From a virus, in the IMG/VR virus record IMGVR_UViG_3300028044_000064, positions 1 to 25,956 of that record: a stretch of DNA of 25,956 nucleotides; one strand, written 5' to 3'. A program made the position numbers and the translations under genes. Below, piece by piece: positions 6,220 to 13,279 of the stretch. Positions within the stretch are counted from its first letter, which is position 1. Each line of letters starts with the position of its first letter. Under the pieces are notes generated by a model. It was given only the letters and a program-made list of their open reading frames with translations, had not been told where the DNA came from and ran no database searches.

Positions 6220-8544
6220 ATGAACATATCTGTATTTAAAAGCCTATTTAACTCTAAAGAAACCCCCTACACTCAGGATGTAGTGGATGTTTACAACAGG
6301 ATAAAGGATGGCTACCCTGAGCTTATTGAAAAGATAACAGCTCTTAGAGCTATGAAAGATGATGATACTAACTATAGCAGCTTAAAAAATAGCCTTAGAG
6401 CTATCATGTTTAATGGCACCTTTAATGAACGTAATGATAACGGCCTTATTGAGCACTCAGGGCTTTGTATCTTAGACTTTGATGATTATCCTAGCAGTAA
6501 GGTAATGAAAGCTGAGAAGGCTAGACTAATGGAATGCCCTAATGTCTTTATGATATTTGTATCACCATCAGGTAAAGGCTTAAAGTGCGTGATTAAGATA
6601 CCACCATCTGATAAATTTACACATAAGAGAAGGTTTAAAGCCTTTCAGGAGTTTATTGATAGTGATTACTTTGATGCATCCAGCTGTAATGTTAGCAGGG
6701 TATGTTTTGAAAGCTATGACCCTAATGCTTATATAAATTTAGATGCTGAGGTATTTAATCTTATAGAAGAGGAGAAAGGGCATAGCTCTTTTGAGAGAGT
6801 GCCAGTGCTACCCATGACTAATGAAGGTAAGATTATTGAAAATATAATGAAGTTTAACCATGGAGATATATCTATGGGTAGAAATAATTGGGTATTTAAA
6901 GTGGCTAGCTGTTTTTCGGAGTATGGCATAAGTGAGAATACTGCTAAGTTATACCTCTATCAATTTAGTGATAAAGGATTTAGCCAAATAGAAATAAATA
7001 CCTGTGTAGGATCTGCTTACAAGCGAAGCAATAAAAACACTAAGTATTTTGAGGATAAAGAAACTATCTTAAAGGTTAAATCTAAACTAAAGGAAGGGAT
7101 TACACCTGGTGATATCTCTAAGCAGTTAGATATTAAGCCTGATGTGATAGAGGATGTGAAAAAAGAGGTAGCTAATAGTGAGGATACGTTTTGGGCTATT
7201 AGTGATAAGAAAGTTATCTCAGTGGATCCTATGAAGTATAGAGACTTCCTTAATAAATACGGCTTTCAAAAATACTACCCTGAAAGAGCAGAGAGATCTA
7301 CATTTGTAAGGGTGGTAGAGAATAAAGTTAATCTTAGCTCAGTGGATCAGATAAAGGATTTTGTACTAGGGCATCTAATGAAGCAGAAACAAGTGGATGT
7401 ATGGAACTACTGCAGTAAATCACCCTACCTCTTTACAGATGGGCACCTATCAATGCTAGATCCTATTGAGCTAATGATGCTGCAGGATACTAAGGATGTG
7501 AGCTTTATTCCTTATCGTAATGGAGTGGTTAAGATTACTAAGAATAAAGTGGATATAGTACCGTACATAGATATAGATGGGTACATTTGGGATAGGCAAA
7601 TTATAGACAGGAACTACAAGCCTACTAAGAACATTGAAAATGATTTTAAGAGCTTTGTATCCAAAGTATCTGCAGATGATGAGCAGAGGGTGAATGCTTT
7701 AGAGACTACCCTAGGATATTTACTTCATACCTACAAAGATAAAACAGATCAGAAAGCAATAATTTTTAATGATCAGGAGATAAATGATAATCCTAATGGA
7801 GGGAGTGGTAAGAGCTTAGTGCTAACTGCTATTGGTAAGATTAGAAATATAGTTAAGATAGATGGTAAAAGTTTCAACCCACAGAAAAGTGACTTTGTTT
7901 ATCAGAGGGTGAATTTAGATAGTCAGATCCTAGCCTTTGATGATGTAAAAAAGAACTTTGATTTTGAGCAGCTATTCTCACTGATCTCAGAAGGGATTAC
8001 AGTGAACAGAAAGAATAAGGATGAGATATTTATCCCATTTGAACGCTCCCCAAAGATTGTGATTACTACCAACTATGTAATTAATGGTGCAGGTGGTAGC
8101 CATGATAGGAGAAGGCACGAAATAGAGTTCAATCAATACTTTAATGCTCAAAGAAGCCCACTAGATGAGTATGGTAGGTTATTATTTGACCACTGGACTG
8201 CAGTAGATTGGTTAATCTTTGATAACTACATGATAAGTAACCTGCAGAAATTCCTATCAATGGGCTTAGTTAAGTCCAAGGCTATTAATGCAGATGATAA
8301 ACGCTTAATTTCAGCTACTAATAAGGAGTTTTATGATTACGCTATAGAGGGCAATATCACAATAGATGTGATGCACTATAATAATGCTTCTATTCAGGAC
8401 TTCCAAACTTACACAGGTGGATGGAGAGATCTTAACACACAAAGATATTTAAAGTGGATAAATGAATACTGTAAATTTAAGAAGTATGATTTAAAAAAAC
8501 ATAAGAATGTAGGAGGTAGATACTTTATAATAACTAAGATATGA
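6220..8544 (+). CDS. Primase-helicase (VirE-N/BT4734-like plus SF3-like helicase)
   Basis: This 774-residue protein combines two parts. Residues ~1-180 resemble the BT4734-like/VirE N-terminal domain found with primases in Bacteroidota phages and mobile elements, with LCILDFDDYP and the FVSPSGKGLKCVIKI motif typical of archaeo-eukaryotic-type primases. The C-terminal part is a superfamily 3-type helicase: Walker A GGSGKS (527-532), Walker B ILAFDDV (570-576), and the sensor motif KIVITTNY (612-619) followed by an arginine-rich HDRRRHEIEF. Such proteins open the origin and prime synthesis. The gene follows iteron-like repeats, has its own putative promoter, and is ATGA-coupled to the next gene. 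Polymerase is not encoded in the window. Confidence 0.85.
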   Translation: MNISVFKSLFNSKETPYTQDVVDVYNRIKDGYPELIEKITALRAMKDDDTNYSSLKNSLRAIMFNGTFNERNDNGLIEHSGLCILDFDDYPSSKVMKAEKARLMECPNVFMIFVSPSGKGLKCVIKIPPSDKFTHKRRFKAFQEFIDSDYFDASSCNVSRVCFESYDPNAYINLDAEVFNLIEEEKGHSSFERVPVLPMTNEGKIIENIMKFNHGDISMGRNNWVFKVASCFSEYGISENTAKLYLYQFSDKGFSQIEINTCVGSAYKRSNKNTKYFEDKETILKVKSKLKEGITPGDISKQLDIKPDVIEDVKKEVANSEDTFWAISDKKVISVDPMKYRDFLNKYGFQKYYPERAERSTFVRVVENKVNLSSVDQIKDFVLGHLMKQKQVDVWNYCSKSPYLFTDGHLSMLDPIELMMLQDTKDVSFIPYRNGVVKITKNKVDIVPYIDIDGYIWDRQIIDRNYKPTKNIENDFKSFVSKVSADDEQRVNALETTLGYLLHTYKDKTDQKAIIFNDQEINDNPNGGSGKSLVLTAIGKIRNIVKIDGKSFNPQKSDFVYQRVNLDSQILAFDDVKKNFDFEQLFSLISEGITVNRKNKDEIFIPFERSPKIVITTNYVINGAGGSHDRRRHEIEFNQYFNAQRSPLDEYGRLLFDHWTAVDWLIFDNYMISNLQKFLSMGLVKSKAINADDKRLISATNKEFYDYAIEGNITIDVMHYNNASIQDFQTYTGGWRDLNTQRYLKWINEYCKFKKYDLKKHKNVGGRYFIITKI

Positions 8545-8744
8545 AAATAAACAACAAAGAATTAGGTAGCTTTGAGATTACTCGATATAGTTTTGAGCTT
8601 GTAAATAATGATCCTAAAATAGTTATACACATGATTAAAGCATTAGATGTTAATGGTAATTATATTAAATTTTGTAAACTTGATAAAGTAGAGAAATTTT
8701 TAAATAGTTACCCTGTATTGTTTAAAAAAATTACTAAACCATGA
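8541..8744 (+). CDS. Small hypothetical protein
   Basis: This 67-residue protein (MKINNKELGSFEITRYSFEL...) is rich in Lys, Asn and Ile and looks like a small beta-rich fold with a C-terminal helix. It is joined by ATGA overlaps both to the primase-helicase gene and to the VRR-NUC gene, which strongly supports translation and suggests a replication-related role. No family is recognised. Confidence 0.6.
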   Translation: MKINNKELGSFEITRYSFELVNNDPKIVIHMIKALDVNGNYIKFCKLDKVEKFLNSYPVLFKKITKP

Positions 8745-9202
8745 ACAAACAAAACAAACAACGACTTAAGGAACTAGAGTATAAGTACATGAGCTACAGG
8801 TACCCATCAGTACCAGGGCACATCATACCCTTTACTAAGTACTCAGATGCTACGGCTAATGGGCTCACTAGATGTATTTGTGACTTTCTTAACTACAGTG
8901 ACCACCAAGCTGAACGTATTAATACTATGGGAGTGGCTAGAACTAAGAGGGCTACCTGTGGTAAGATAGTAGGGGTAACATGGACCAAAAGCACTAGCAC
9001 CCCAGGCTCAGCTGATATATCTGCTACCATCTATGGTAAGTCAGTGAAGATAGAGGTAAAGATTGGTAAGGATAGGATGAGTGAAGCTCAGAAGAGATAC
9101 CAGGAGAATATAGAGAGAGCAGGAGGGATATACTATGTGGCTAAGGACTTTGATAGCTTTGTGGAGTGGTATGATATATTTAGCCAAAACTATAAAAATT
9201 AA
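8741..9202 (+). CDS. VRR-NUC domain nuclease
   Basis: The 153-residue product ends in a VRR-NUC domain of the PD-(D/E)XK superfamily: GSADISATIYGKSVKIEVKI gives Asp92, Glu105 and Lys107, and SEAQKRYQENIERAGGIYYV gives Gln118 and the closing strand. Stand-alone VRR-NUC proteins in phages act as structure-specific nucleases, for example on branched DNA or Holliday junctions. The first 85 residues are basic and may hold DNA. It is coupled by ATGA to the gene before and is the last gene of the primase operon; a 78-base gap follows. Confidence 0.85.
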   Translation: MNKQNKQRLKELEYKYMSYRYPSVPGHIIPFTKYSDATANGLTRCICDFLNYSDHQAERINTMGVARTKRATCGKIVGVTWTKSTSTPGSADISATIYGKSVKIEVKIGKDRMSEAQKRYQENIERAGGIYYVAKDFDSFVEWYDIFSQNYKN

Positions 9203-9203
9203 C

Positions 9204-9260
9204 TACCTTTGGCGAAGTATAAAAACAAAACGATAAAAGATAAGTGGTAAAAGTTGCCAC
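9204..9260. promoter_or_regulatory. Intergenic palindrome and weak promoter-like box
   Basis: A 7-bp inverted repeat GTGGTAA/TTGCCAC (one wobble) with a 3-base loop lies at 9244-9260, without a T-run, so it looks more like an operator than a terminator. TACCTTTG at 9204-9211 fits TAnnTTTG, but I find no TTG at the expected distance upstream. Support for a promoter is weak. Confidence 0.3.
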
Positions 9261-9280
9261 ATTAATTAAATAGAAATAAT

Positions 9281-9499
9281 ATGAAACAAACAACAGTAGA
9301 ATGGTTAGAAGAAAGATTAAATCTATCCATAGGTGATGAATTAAAACCATTAAGAGGTTTTTTTGTGATTGCCAAAGAAATGGAACGGCAACAAATTATG
9401 ACGGCATTCACTCAAGGTGATATATTTGGTTCAGATTATTTTGACGGAGTAAATATAACTGAAGAGAATTACTATAATCAAACCTTTAAATCAGAATAA
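9281..9499 (+). CDS. Small conserved phage protein, paralogue of the 3668 gene
   Basis: A 72-residue protein with TTVEWLEERL at the N-terminus, AKEMERQQIMTAFTQGD in the middle and ENYYNQTF at the C-terminus. These three blocks define a family of small proteins common in Flavobacterium phages, of unknown function. The first two blocks also occur in the first early gene. The leader (AAATAGAAATAATATG) is AT-rich without a Shine-Dalgarno sequence. Confidence 0.72.
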   Translation: MKQTTVEWLEERLNLSIGDELKPLRGFFVIAKEMERQQIMTAFTQGDIFGSDYFDGVNITEENYYNQTFKSE

Positions 9500-9500
9500 G

Positions 9501-9704
9501 ATGAAAGCAACCCTAGAATATAATCTACCTGAGGACCAGGAGGACTTTGACTATGCTACCAATGGCTTCAACTATTACATGGCACTTGTAGAGATGGATC
9601 AGTGGCTAAGAAGTGAGTACAAGTACAATGGTAAAGAGGAGATGTGGGAAGTAAGGGAGAAGCTGAGAGAAATAATTTCAGAAAATAATGTGAAAATAGA
9701 TTAA
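9501..9704 (+). CDS. Small conserved phage protein
   Basis: This 67-residue acidic protein has the pattern MKATLEYNLPEDQEDFDYAT, then MALVEMDQWLRSEYKY and VREKLREIISENNV. Proteins of this pattern ('F.LPED..EF..A..G..Y...L...DQWLR') are frequent in phages of many hosts, generally near recombination or replication genes, with no established function. It starts one base after the previous stop and precedes the ERF gene, separated by a promoter-like sequence. Confidence 0.75.
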   Translation: MKATLEYNLPEDQEDFDYATNGFNYYMALVEMDQWLRSEYKYNGKEEMWEVREKLREIISENNVKID

Positions 9705-9711
9705 TAAGTAG

Positions 9712-9719
9712 TATATTTG
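9712..9719 (+). promoter_or_regulatory. Putative -7 box of the recombination operon
   Basis: TATATTTG matches TAnnTTTG and ends 21 bases before the ERF start codon, the same geometry as at 3635 and 6194. No clear TTG stands 17-23 bases upstream (ATGTG is nearest), so this may be weak or need an activator. The leader AATAACTAACCAATG resembles that of the first early gene. Confidence 0.45.
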
Positions 9720-9740
9720 TAAATAATTAATAACTAACCA

Positions 9741-10292
9741 ATGGAAAAAACAACTACAAGGGCTGTAAAGCCTAAGGAGGTTGAGCAACAACCCGCTCCC
9801 TTCTATGTTCGCCTTCACCAGGCTAAACAACTAATAGGTAAGGTACATAAGAACGCTACTAACCCCCACTTTAAAAAGTCCTATGCAGATATCAATTCTA
9901 TCTTAGAGACTGTTGAGCCTATTTTATTACAGCATGATCTACTTTTGCTACAGCCTATAGAAAGTGGTAGTGTTTGTACTCAGATTGTATGCATCTACAC
10001 TGGCTTTAGTATCTCTAGCTGTATGACTTTAGATCTTAGCTTAGATGCCCAAAAGCAGGGCAGTCAAATTTCTTACTTTCGTAGGTACACCATTCAGAGC
10101 CTGCTAACTTTACAAGCTACAGATGATGATGGTCACGTGGCATCTACTGCAAAGCCTAAGATGGATAACAAAAGATTTGCTGAGGCAGTGAAAGCTATAG
10201 CAGATGGTAAGTATACTGTAGAGAAGTTAAAGGATAGCTTTGACTTGAATGATACTCAGATTAATGCACTACTATTAATACCTGTAATATGA
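9741..10292 (+). CDS. erf: ERF-family single-strand annealing protein
   Basis: This 183-residue protein has the ERF signature: FYVRLHQAKQLIGKVHKNAT, then NPHFKKSYADINSILETVEPIL and, in the core, GSQISYFRRYTIQSLLTLQA followed by DDDG. ERF proteins bind single-stranded DNA and anneal complementary strands in phage recombination and in circularisation of the genome. The C-terminal part after the DDDG motif is short and variable, as usual. The gene is coupled by ATGA to a YqaJ-like exonuclease, the usual partner that produces 3' overhangs. The first ~20 residues are probably disordered. Confidence 0.9.
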   Translation: MEKTTTRAVKPKEVEQQPAPFYVRLHQAKQLIGKVHKNATNPHFKKSYADINSILETVEPILLQHDLLLLQPIESGSVCTQIVCIYTGFSISSCMTLDLSLDAQKQGSQISYFRRYTIQSLLTLQATDDDGHVASTAKPKMDNKRFAEAVKAIADGKYTVEKLKDSFDLNDTQINALLLIPVI

Positions 10293-10960
10293 AAATAAGA
10301 TGCAGTGCAATAGGTAAGATAATGACTTCACCCAAAATAAAAGGGGAGGTACTATCGAAAACAACTAAGACGTATATCCAGGGCATAGCCCTGGCACACG
10401 TTTATGGGATACAAAAAGAATTTACTTCTAAGTATACTGATAAGGGCAATGAATGTGAGGATATGTGCTTATCATTTGTAATGGAGGTAATAGATAAAGG
10501 ATTTCTGTTTAAAAATGAGGAGAACTATAGTAATGATTGGCTTACAGGTACTCCCGATATAATTACAGACCAGGTGCTAATAGATGTAAAAAACTCATGG
10601 AGTGGTAGCACGTTCCCATGGTTTGAAACTGAGTGTGCTAATAAAGATTACTACTACCAGCTTCAAGGGTATATGTGGCTAACTGATAAACAAGAGGCAC
10701 TGTTATGCTACTGCCTAACCAATACCCCCCATGCCATAGTAGAGCAGGAAGTAAAGAGTGCACACTATAAGTTAGGACTAATGGATGAGAGTTTAGATCT
10801 TAGAGACCAGGTGCAGAAGCAACACAGCTTTGATCATATCCCTGATGCTAAGAGAGTCAAGACTTTTGTAATACAAAGGGATGAGGAGGTGATAGAACAA
10901 ATCAAGGTGAGGGTAGAACAATGCAGAGAGTATTTTAACCAATTAATAACACAACTATGA
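10289..10960 (+). CDS. YqaJ-like/PD-(D/E)XK exonuclease
   Basis: This 223-residue nuclease of the lambda-exonuclease-like family has SAIGKIMTSP at the start (the usual 'S.IGK.M' motif), TDKGNECE (Glu55/Glu57), LTGTPDII (Asp90), LIDVKNSW (Asp99, Lys101), and YYYQLQGYMWL (Gln124/Gln126). These are the active-site motifs of 5'-3' dsDNA exonucleases that work with annealing proteins. It starts within the ERF stop codon (ATGA), so the two are almost certainly made together as a two-part recombinase. It is coupled by ATGA to the next small gene as well. Confidence 0.87.
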   Translation: MKIRCSAIGKIMTSPKIKGEVLSKTTKTYIQGIALAHVYGIQKEFTSKYTDKGNECEDMCLSFVMEVIDKGFLFKNEENYSNDWLTGTPDIITDQVLIDVKNSWSGSTFPWFETECANKDYYYQLQGYMWLTDKQEALLCYCLTNTPHAIVEQEVKSAHYKLGLMDESLDLRDQVQKQHSFDHIPDAKRVKTFVIQRDEEVIEQIKVRVEQCREYFNQLITQL

Positions 10961-11136
10961 ACAGAATGCAATTTGAACATGAGGCAGCTATAGCTGCTAT
11001 GAACGCTCTAATGATAGAGAACTCTAAAACATCTAAGCTATGGATAGCTAAAGAGGCTGTACAGATGGCTGAGATATTAGCTAATGAAGTCTATGGAGAA
11101 AGGATTCAATGGCCAACAGAGGACCTTATCGTATGA
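10957..11136 (+). CDS. Small helical hypothetical protein
   Basis: This 59-residue ORF, MNRMQFEHEAAIAAMNALMI at the start, is Ala- and Glu-rich and should form two amphipathic helices. It begins in the stop codon of the exonuclease gene and ends in the start codon of the next ORF (both ATGA), which is good evidence of translation. No family is recognised; the position suggests an accessory role in recombination. Confidence 0.58.
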   Translation: MNRMQFEHEAAIAAMNALMIENSKTSKLWIAKEAVQMAEILANEVYGERIQWPTEDLIV

Positions 11137-11231
11137 TTATCCTACTATCAATACTACTAGCCCCTGCTATTGTGTGGGGGTGGGTAGCCACAATATGGTA
11201 CATAGTGGATTTTTTTAATAATGAACACTAA
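11133..11231 (+). CDS. Very small membrane peptide
   Basis: A 32-residue ORF with a single hydrophobic helix (IILLSILLAPAIVWGWVATI) and a short acidic C-terminus. Support rests on the ATGA overlap with the preceding gene and on the clean hydrophobic pattern. Function unknown. Confidence 0.42.
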   Translation: MIILLSILLAPAIVWGWVATIWYIVDFFNNEH

Positions 11232-11267
11232 ATAATAGTTATTAACAATTTAAAACAAGTATAAACA

Positions 11268-11513
11268 ATGGAAACAAAGAACAATTCAGGAGCTATCTTT
11301 AAAAATGATAAAAAGACAGCAGAGACTCACCCCGATTACAAAGGGAAGGTAAACGTTAATGGTAAAGAGATGGAGGTAGCTCTATGGCTTAAGACATCAC
11401 AGGCAGGTATGAAGTATTTTAATGCATCATTTAGTGAGCCTTATGTTAAACCAGCAGTATTAAGACCACCTGCAGAAGCATTCAAGTTAGAGGAGGATGA
11501 TCTACCATTCTAA
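11268..11513 (+). CDS. Small SSB-like protein with acidic DDLPF tail
   Basis: This 81-residue protein begins with NNSGAIFKNDKKTAETHPDY and GKVNVNGKEMEVALWLKTSQ, resembling small DUF736-like beta-barrel proteins of phages and plasmids. It ends LEEDDLPF. A C-terminal acidic tip ending in Pro-Phe is the peptide by which bacterial SSB recruits partner proteins. The likely role is to bind single-stranded DNA, or to dock to the same partners, next to the ERF/exonuclease pair. It has its own 36-base AT-rich leader. The SSB role is inferred; an OB fold is not proven by sequence alone. Confidence 0.65.
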   Translation: METKNNSGAIFKNDKKTAETHPDYKGKVNVNGKEMEVALWLKTSQAGMKYFNASFSEPYVKPAVLRPPAEAFKLEEDDLPF

Positions 11514-11534
11514 TTAAATTACTATATTTGAGCT

Positions 11535-11783
11535 ATGAATTTATTAGCTCTTATACCTTTAGCGTGGTGGTTTGTTAATTTTGAGCCTTTACAGGCAACT
11601 ATAGACTATCTATTCAAGTATAAACCACATAGCACAATAGCCATACATATACACTCAGCAATGGGCTGTATTAAATGTGTGGCTTTTTGGCTTACTATAA
11701 TTTGCACCTTTGATTTTATACTTGCTTGTCAAGCCTCACTTATTGCTTATATACTAGACGAATGTTTACAGAAGCTGAGATAA
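11535..11783 (+). CDS. Small membrane protein with CxxC motif
   Basis: An 82-residue protein with a hydrophobic N-terminal segment (about 2-18), a central HIHSAMGCIKCVAFWLTIIC stretch and a second hydrophobic region reaching to about residue 75. The 'H..MGC.KCV.FWL' pattern occurs in small membrane proteins of Bacteroidota phages of unknown function. A TATATTTG box ends only four bases before the ATG, too close to serve this gene unless the mRNA is leaderless. It overlaps the next gene by 22 bases. Confidence 0.55.
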   Translation: MNLLALIPLAWWFVNFEPLQATIDYLFKYKPHSTIAIHIHSAMGCIKCVAFWLTIICTFDFILACQASLIAYILDECLQKLR

Positions 11784-11977
11784 AACTAATAGATGATATA
11801 GAGTTACTGCCTGAGAATATCAGGTACTCAAAGCACTCATGTGTGGCTATGTTAAAGATTAGAATTAAATATGAAGGGGTGCAACCTAGGGAGTGCTTCT
11901 GTGCATCTGTGAGGAGGAGGATTTGGTATAAAGATTTTATGATATGGTATGAAAAGGCTCTTAGATCAGTACATTAG
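11762..11977 (+). CDS. Small basic hypothetical protein
   Basis: A 71-residue protein, MFTEAEIKLIDDIELLPENI at the start, with RECFCASVRRRIWYKDFMIW near the C-terminus. Proteins with this 'ECFC...R......F..WY' ending occur in Flavobacterium phages; function unknown. The frame is open upstream to an ATG at 11726, but that would place 12 further residues inside the preceding gene, so 11762 is preferred. It overlaps the sigma-like gene by 29 bases. Confidence 0.55.
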   Translation: MFTEAEIKLIDDIELLPENIRYSKHSCVAMLKIRIKYEGVQPRECFCASVRRRIWYKDFMIWYEKALRSVH

Positions 11978-12491
11978 TAGGTCTTACCCTGAAGTAAGGG
12001 CATACACTACCTACTTTCTATCTAAGATGGGGCTGTACATAGACGCTGATACAGTCATAAACAACTCATACATTCATGTGCTTACCATTAATGATTATGT
12101 AGCAGATGAGGACAAGGTCAAAAGCTATCTTTTAAACACTATTAAATATCAAATCCTATGGAATACATCAAAGAGCCATAAAGATGATAGGATAACGGCT
12201 ATAATTGATAACTCAGGCGATAGAATGGAGGATGATGAGCTAGCAGATAAGATAAGGGAGGATAAGATGTACGCATTTAACAAGGGATTAATAGAAATTT
12301 ATAGATCAGAGATTACAGACCAGGTACAAAAGATAGTATTTGAGGCATATATTGATAAGGGGTATATTACCAGCAGAGCACTGGCTACCTATTTCGATAT
12401 CACTCATACCTCAGCTTACTACCTGATTAAAGACTTGAAACAAAATATAAACAAATTACAATATAGGTATGAAACCGAGTCAATTTATTAG
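11949..12491 (+). CDS. Sigma-70-like (ECF-type) transcription factor, putative
   Basis: This 180-residue protein follows the layout of a small sigma factor. Residues ~33-75 (DADTVINNSYIHVLTIN, then VKSYLLNTIKYQILWNTSK) resemble region 2, which binds core RNA polymerase and the -10 element. Residues ~125-172 (VFEAYIDKGYITSRALATYF followed by ITHTSAYYLIKDLKQNI) resemble the region 4 helix-turn-helix. The linker is acidic. It stands just before the terminase and structural genes, where a late-gene activator would be expected. Similar proteins occur at this place in other Bacteroidota phages, but divergence is high and a non-sigma HTH protein remains possible. Confidence 0.6.
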   Translation: MKRLLDQYISRSYPEVRAYTTYFLSKMGLYIDADTVINNSYIHVLTINDYVADEDKVKSYLLNTIKYQILWNTSKSHKDDRITAIIDNSGDRMEDDELADKIREDKMYAFNKGLIEIYRSEITDQVQKIVFEAYIDKGYITSRALATYFDITHTSAYYLIKDLKQNINKLQYRYETESIY

Positions 12492-12645
12492 TATCTTGTC
12501 CCTGTTTACAGCTCTTAGCGGTGGCTTAGCTTTGTTCACCCTAGATTATGAGTGGGCTAGTAGGGCAGGAGGATTATGGATAGCATTATATTACACTTTT
12601 TTAATTTTACTACAGTATGAAGATAAAGACAGAACACCTAGGTAA
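12469..12645 (+). CDS. Small membrane protein (two TM segments)
   Basis: A 58-residue ORF starting MKPSQFISILSLFTALSGGL with two hydrophobic segments at about 6-25 and 35-50 and a charged tail (EDKDRTPR). It overlaps the sigma-like gene by 23 bases and the next gene by 29 bases, filling what would otherwise be a gap of 125 bases. The clear two-helix pattern supports a real gene. Function unknown. Confidence 0.52.
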   Translation: MKPSQFISILSLFTALSGGLALFTLDYEWASRAGGLWIALYYTFLILLQYEDKDRTPR

Positions 12646-12826
12646 GTATATTACTATGTACAATGGTAACTATGAGACCAGCTTTACAGTAACAGAAGAG
12701 ACTGCTAAGGACCATAAGTATTATACCTCTAAAGGATTGGGGTATCTATTTGAAGAGAGCACTCCTAAGGCAAAGTATAAAGGGGTAGAGAACGAAGATA
12801 AAAAAGAGAAAGATGCCGAGGCCTAA
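12617..12826 (+). CDS. Small conserved hypothetical protein
   Basis: A 69-residue protein with MKIKTEHLGKYITMYNGNYE and FTVTEETAKDHKYYTSKGLG, then a Lys/Glu-rich tail. The pattern (a small beta structure, 'F.VTEE.A', then 'YY...G..Y.FE') recurs in small proteins of Bacteroidota phages located near packaging or structural genes. It overlaps the small terminase gene by 14 bases. Possibly a head or tail completion factor; not shown by the sequence. Confidence 0.58.
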   Translation: MKIKTEHLGKYITMYNGNYETSFTVTEETAKDHKYYTSKGLGYLFEESTPKAKYKGVENEDKKEKDAEA

Positions 12827-13226
12827 ACTTATAGAAACTCCTGAGAAGTTAATGGAGATATTTGAGGAGTATAAAGCTCACTGTGCTGCTAACCCTAGAA
12901 CTAAATGGGTGCTATCTCAAAAGACTGCTGAAATGGTAGCAGAGCCTTTAAGAGTACCTTTGACTAATGAGGGCTTTGAGATATTTTGCTATAAGAACTA
13001 CTCTGATGTGCATAACTATTTTGATAATACCGAGGGTAGATATTCTGCATACAAGGCAGTCTGTTCGCACATAAAGAAGGAGATCCGTAATGACCAGATC
13101 ACAGGTGGAATGGTAGGACAGTTTAACCCATCCATCACCCAACGTCTCAATGCACTAAAAGAGCAAACAGATGTGACCAGTGGTGATGAGAAGATATCTG
13201 CTATAACTGTTACTATAGTTAAGTAG
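12813..13226 (+). CDS. terS: Terminase small subunit
   Basis: This 137-residue protein begins MPRPKLIETPEKLMEIFEEY and has in its second half KKEIRNDQITGGMVGQFNPS followed by ITQRLNALKEQTD. This last stretch, a short acidic helix, a 'GGM.G.FNP.I..RL.GLK' turn and a closing helix, is typical of small terminase and DNA-packaging proteins of Bacteroidota phages. The small subunit recognises the packaging site and feeds the genome to the large subunit, whose gene starts 53 bases downstream. The stop is followed by a (TAA)6 repeat. Confidence 0.78.
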   Translation: MPRPKLIETPEKLMEIFEEYKAHCAANPRTKWVLSQKTAEMVAEPLRVPLTNEGFEIFCYKNYSDVHNYFDNTEGRYSAYKAVCSHIKKEIRNDQITGGMVGQFNPSITQRLNALKEQTDVTSGDEKISAITVTIVK

Positions 13227-13228
13227 TA

Positions 13229-13246
13229 TAATAATAATAATAATAA
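13229..13246. repeat. (TAA)6 trinucleotide repeat between terS and terL
   Basis: Six TAA units occupy most of the short gap after the small terminase stop. Trinucleotide tracts may change length by slippage. In this reading frame they give a series of stop codons. Confidence 0.75.
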
Positions 13247-13279
13247 CAATATAGTATCTAACTAGGTACTAGCTTTGCT

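Noticed and set aside
11523-11530. TATATTTG box just upstream of the gene at 11535
   Set aside because: It ends four bases before the ATG and has no TTG at the right distance, so it would need a leaderless mRNA; probably chance in AT-rich DNA.
13270-13277. TAGCTTTG matching TAnnTTTG before terL
   Set aside because: It is two bases from the terL start codon and no TTG lies upstream at the required spacing.
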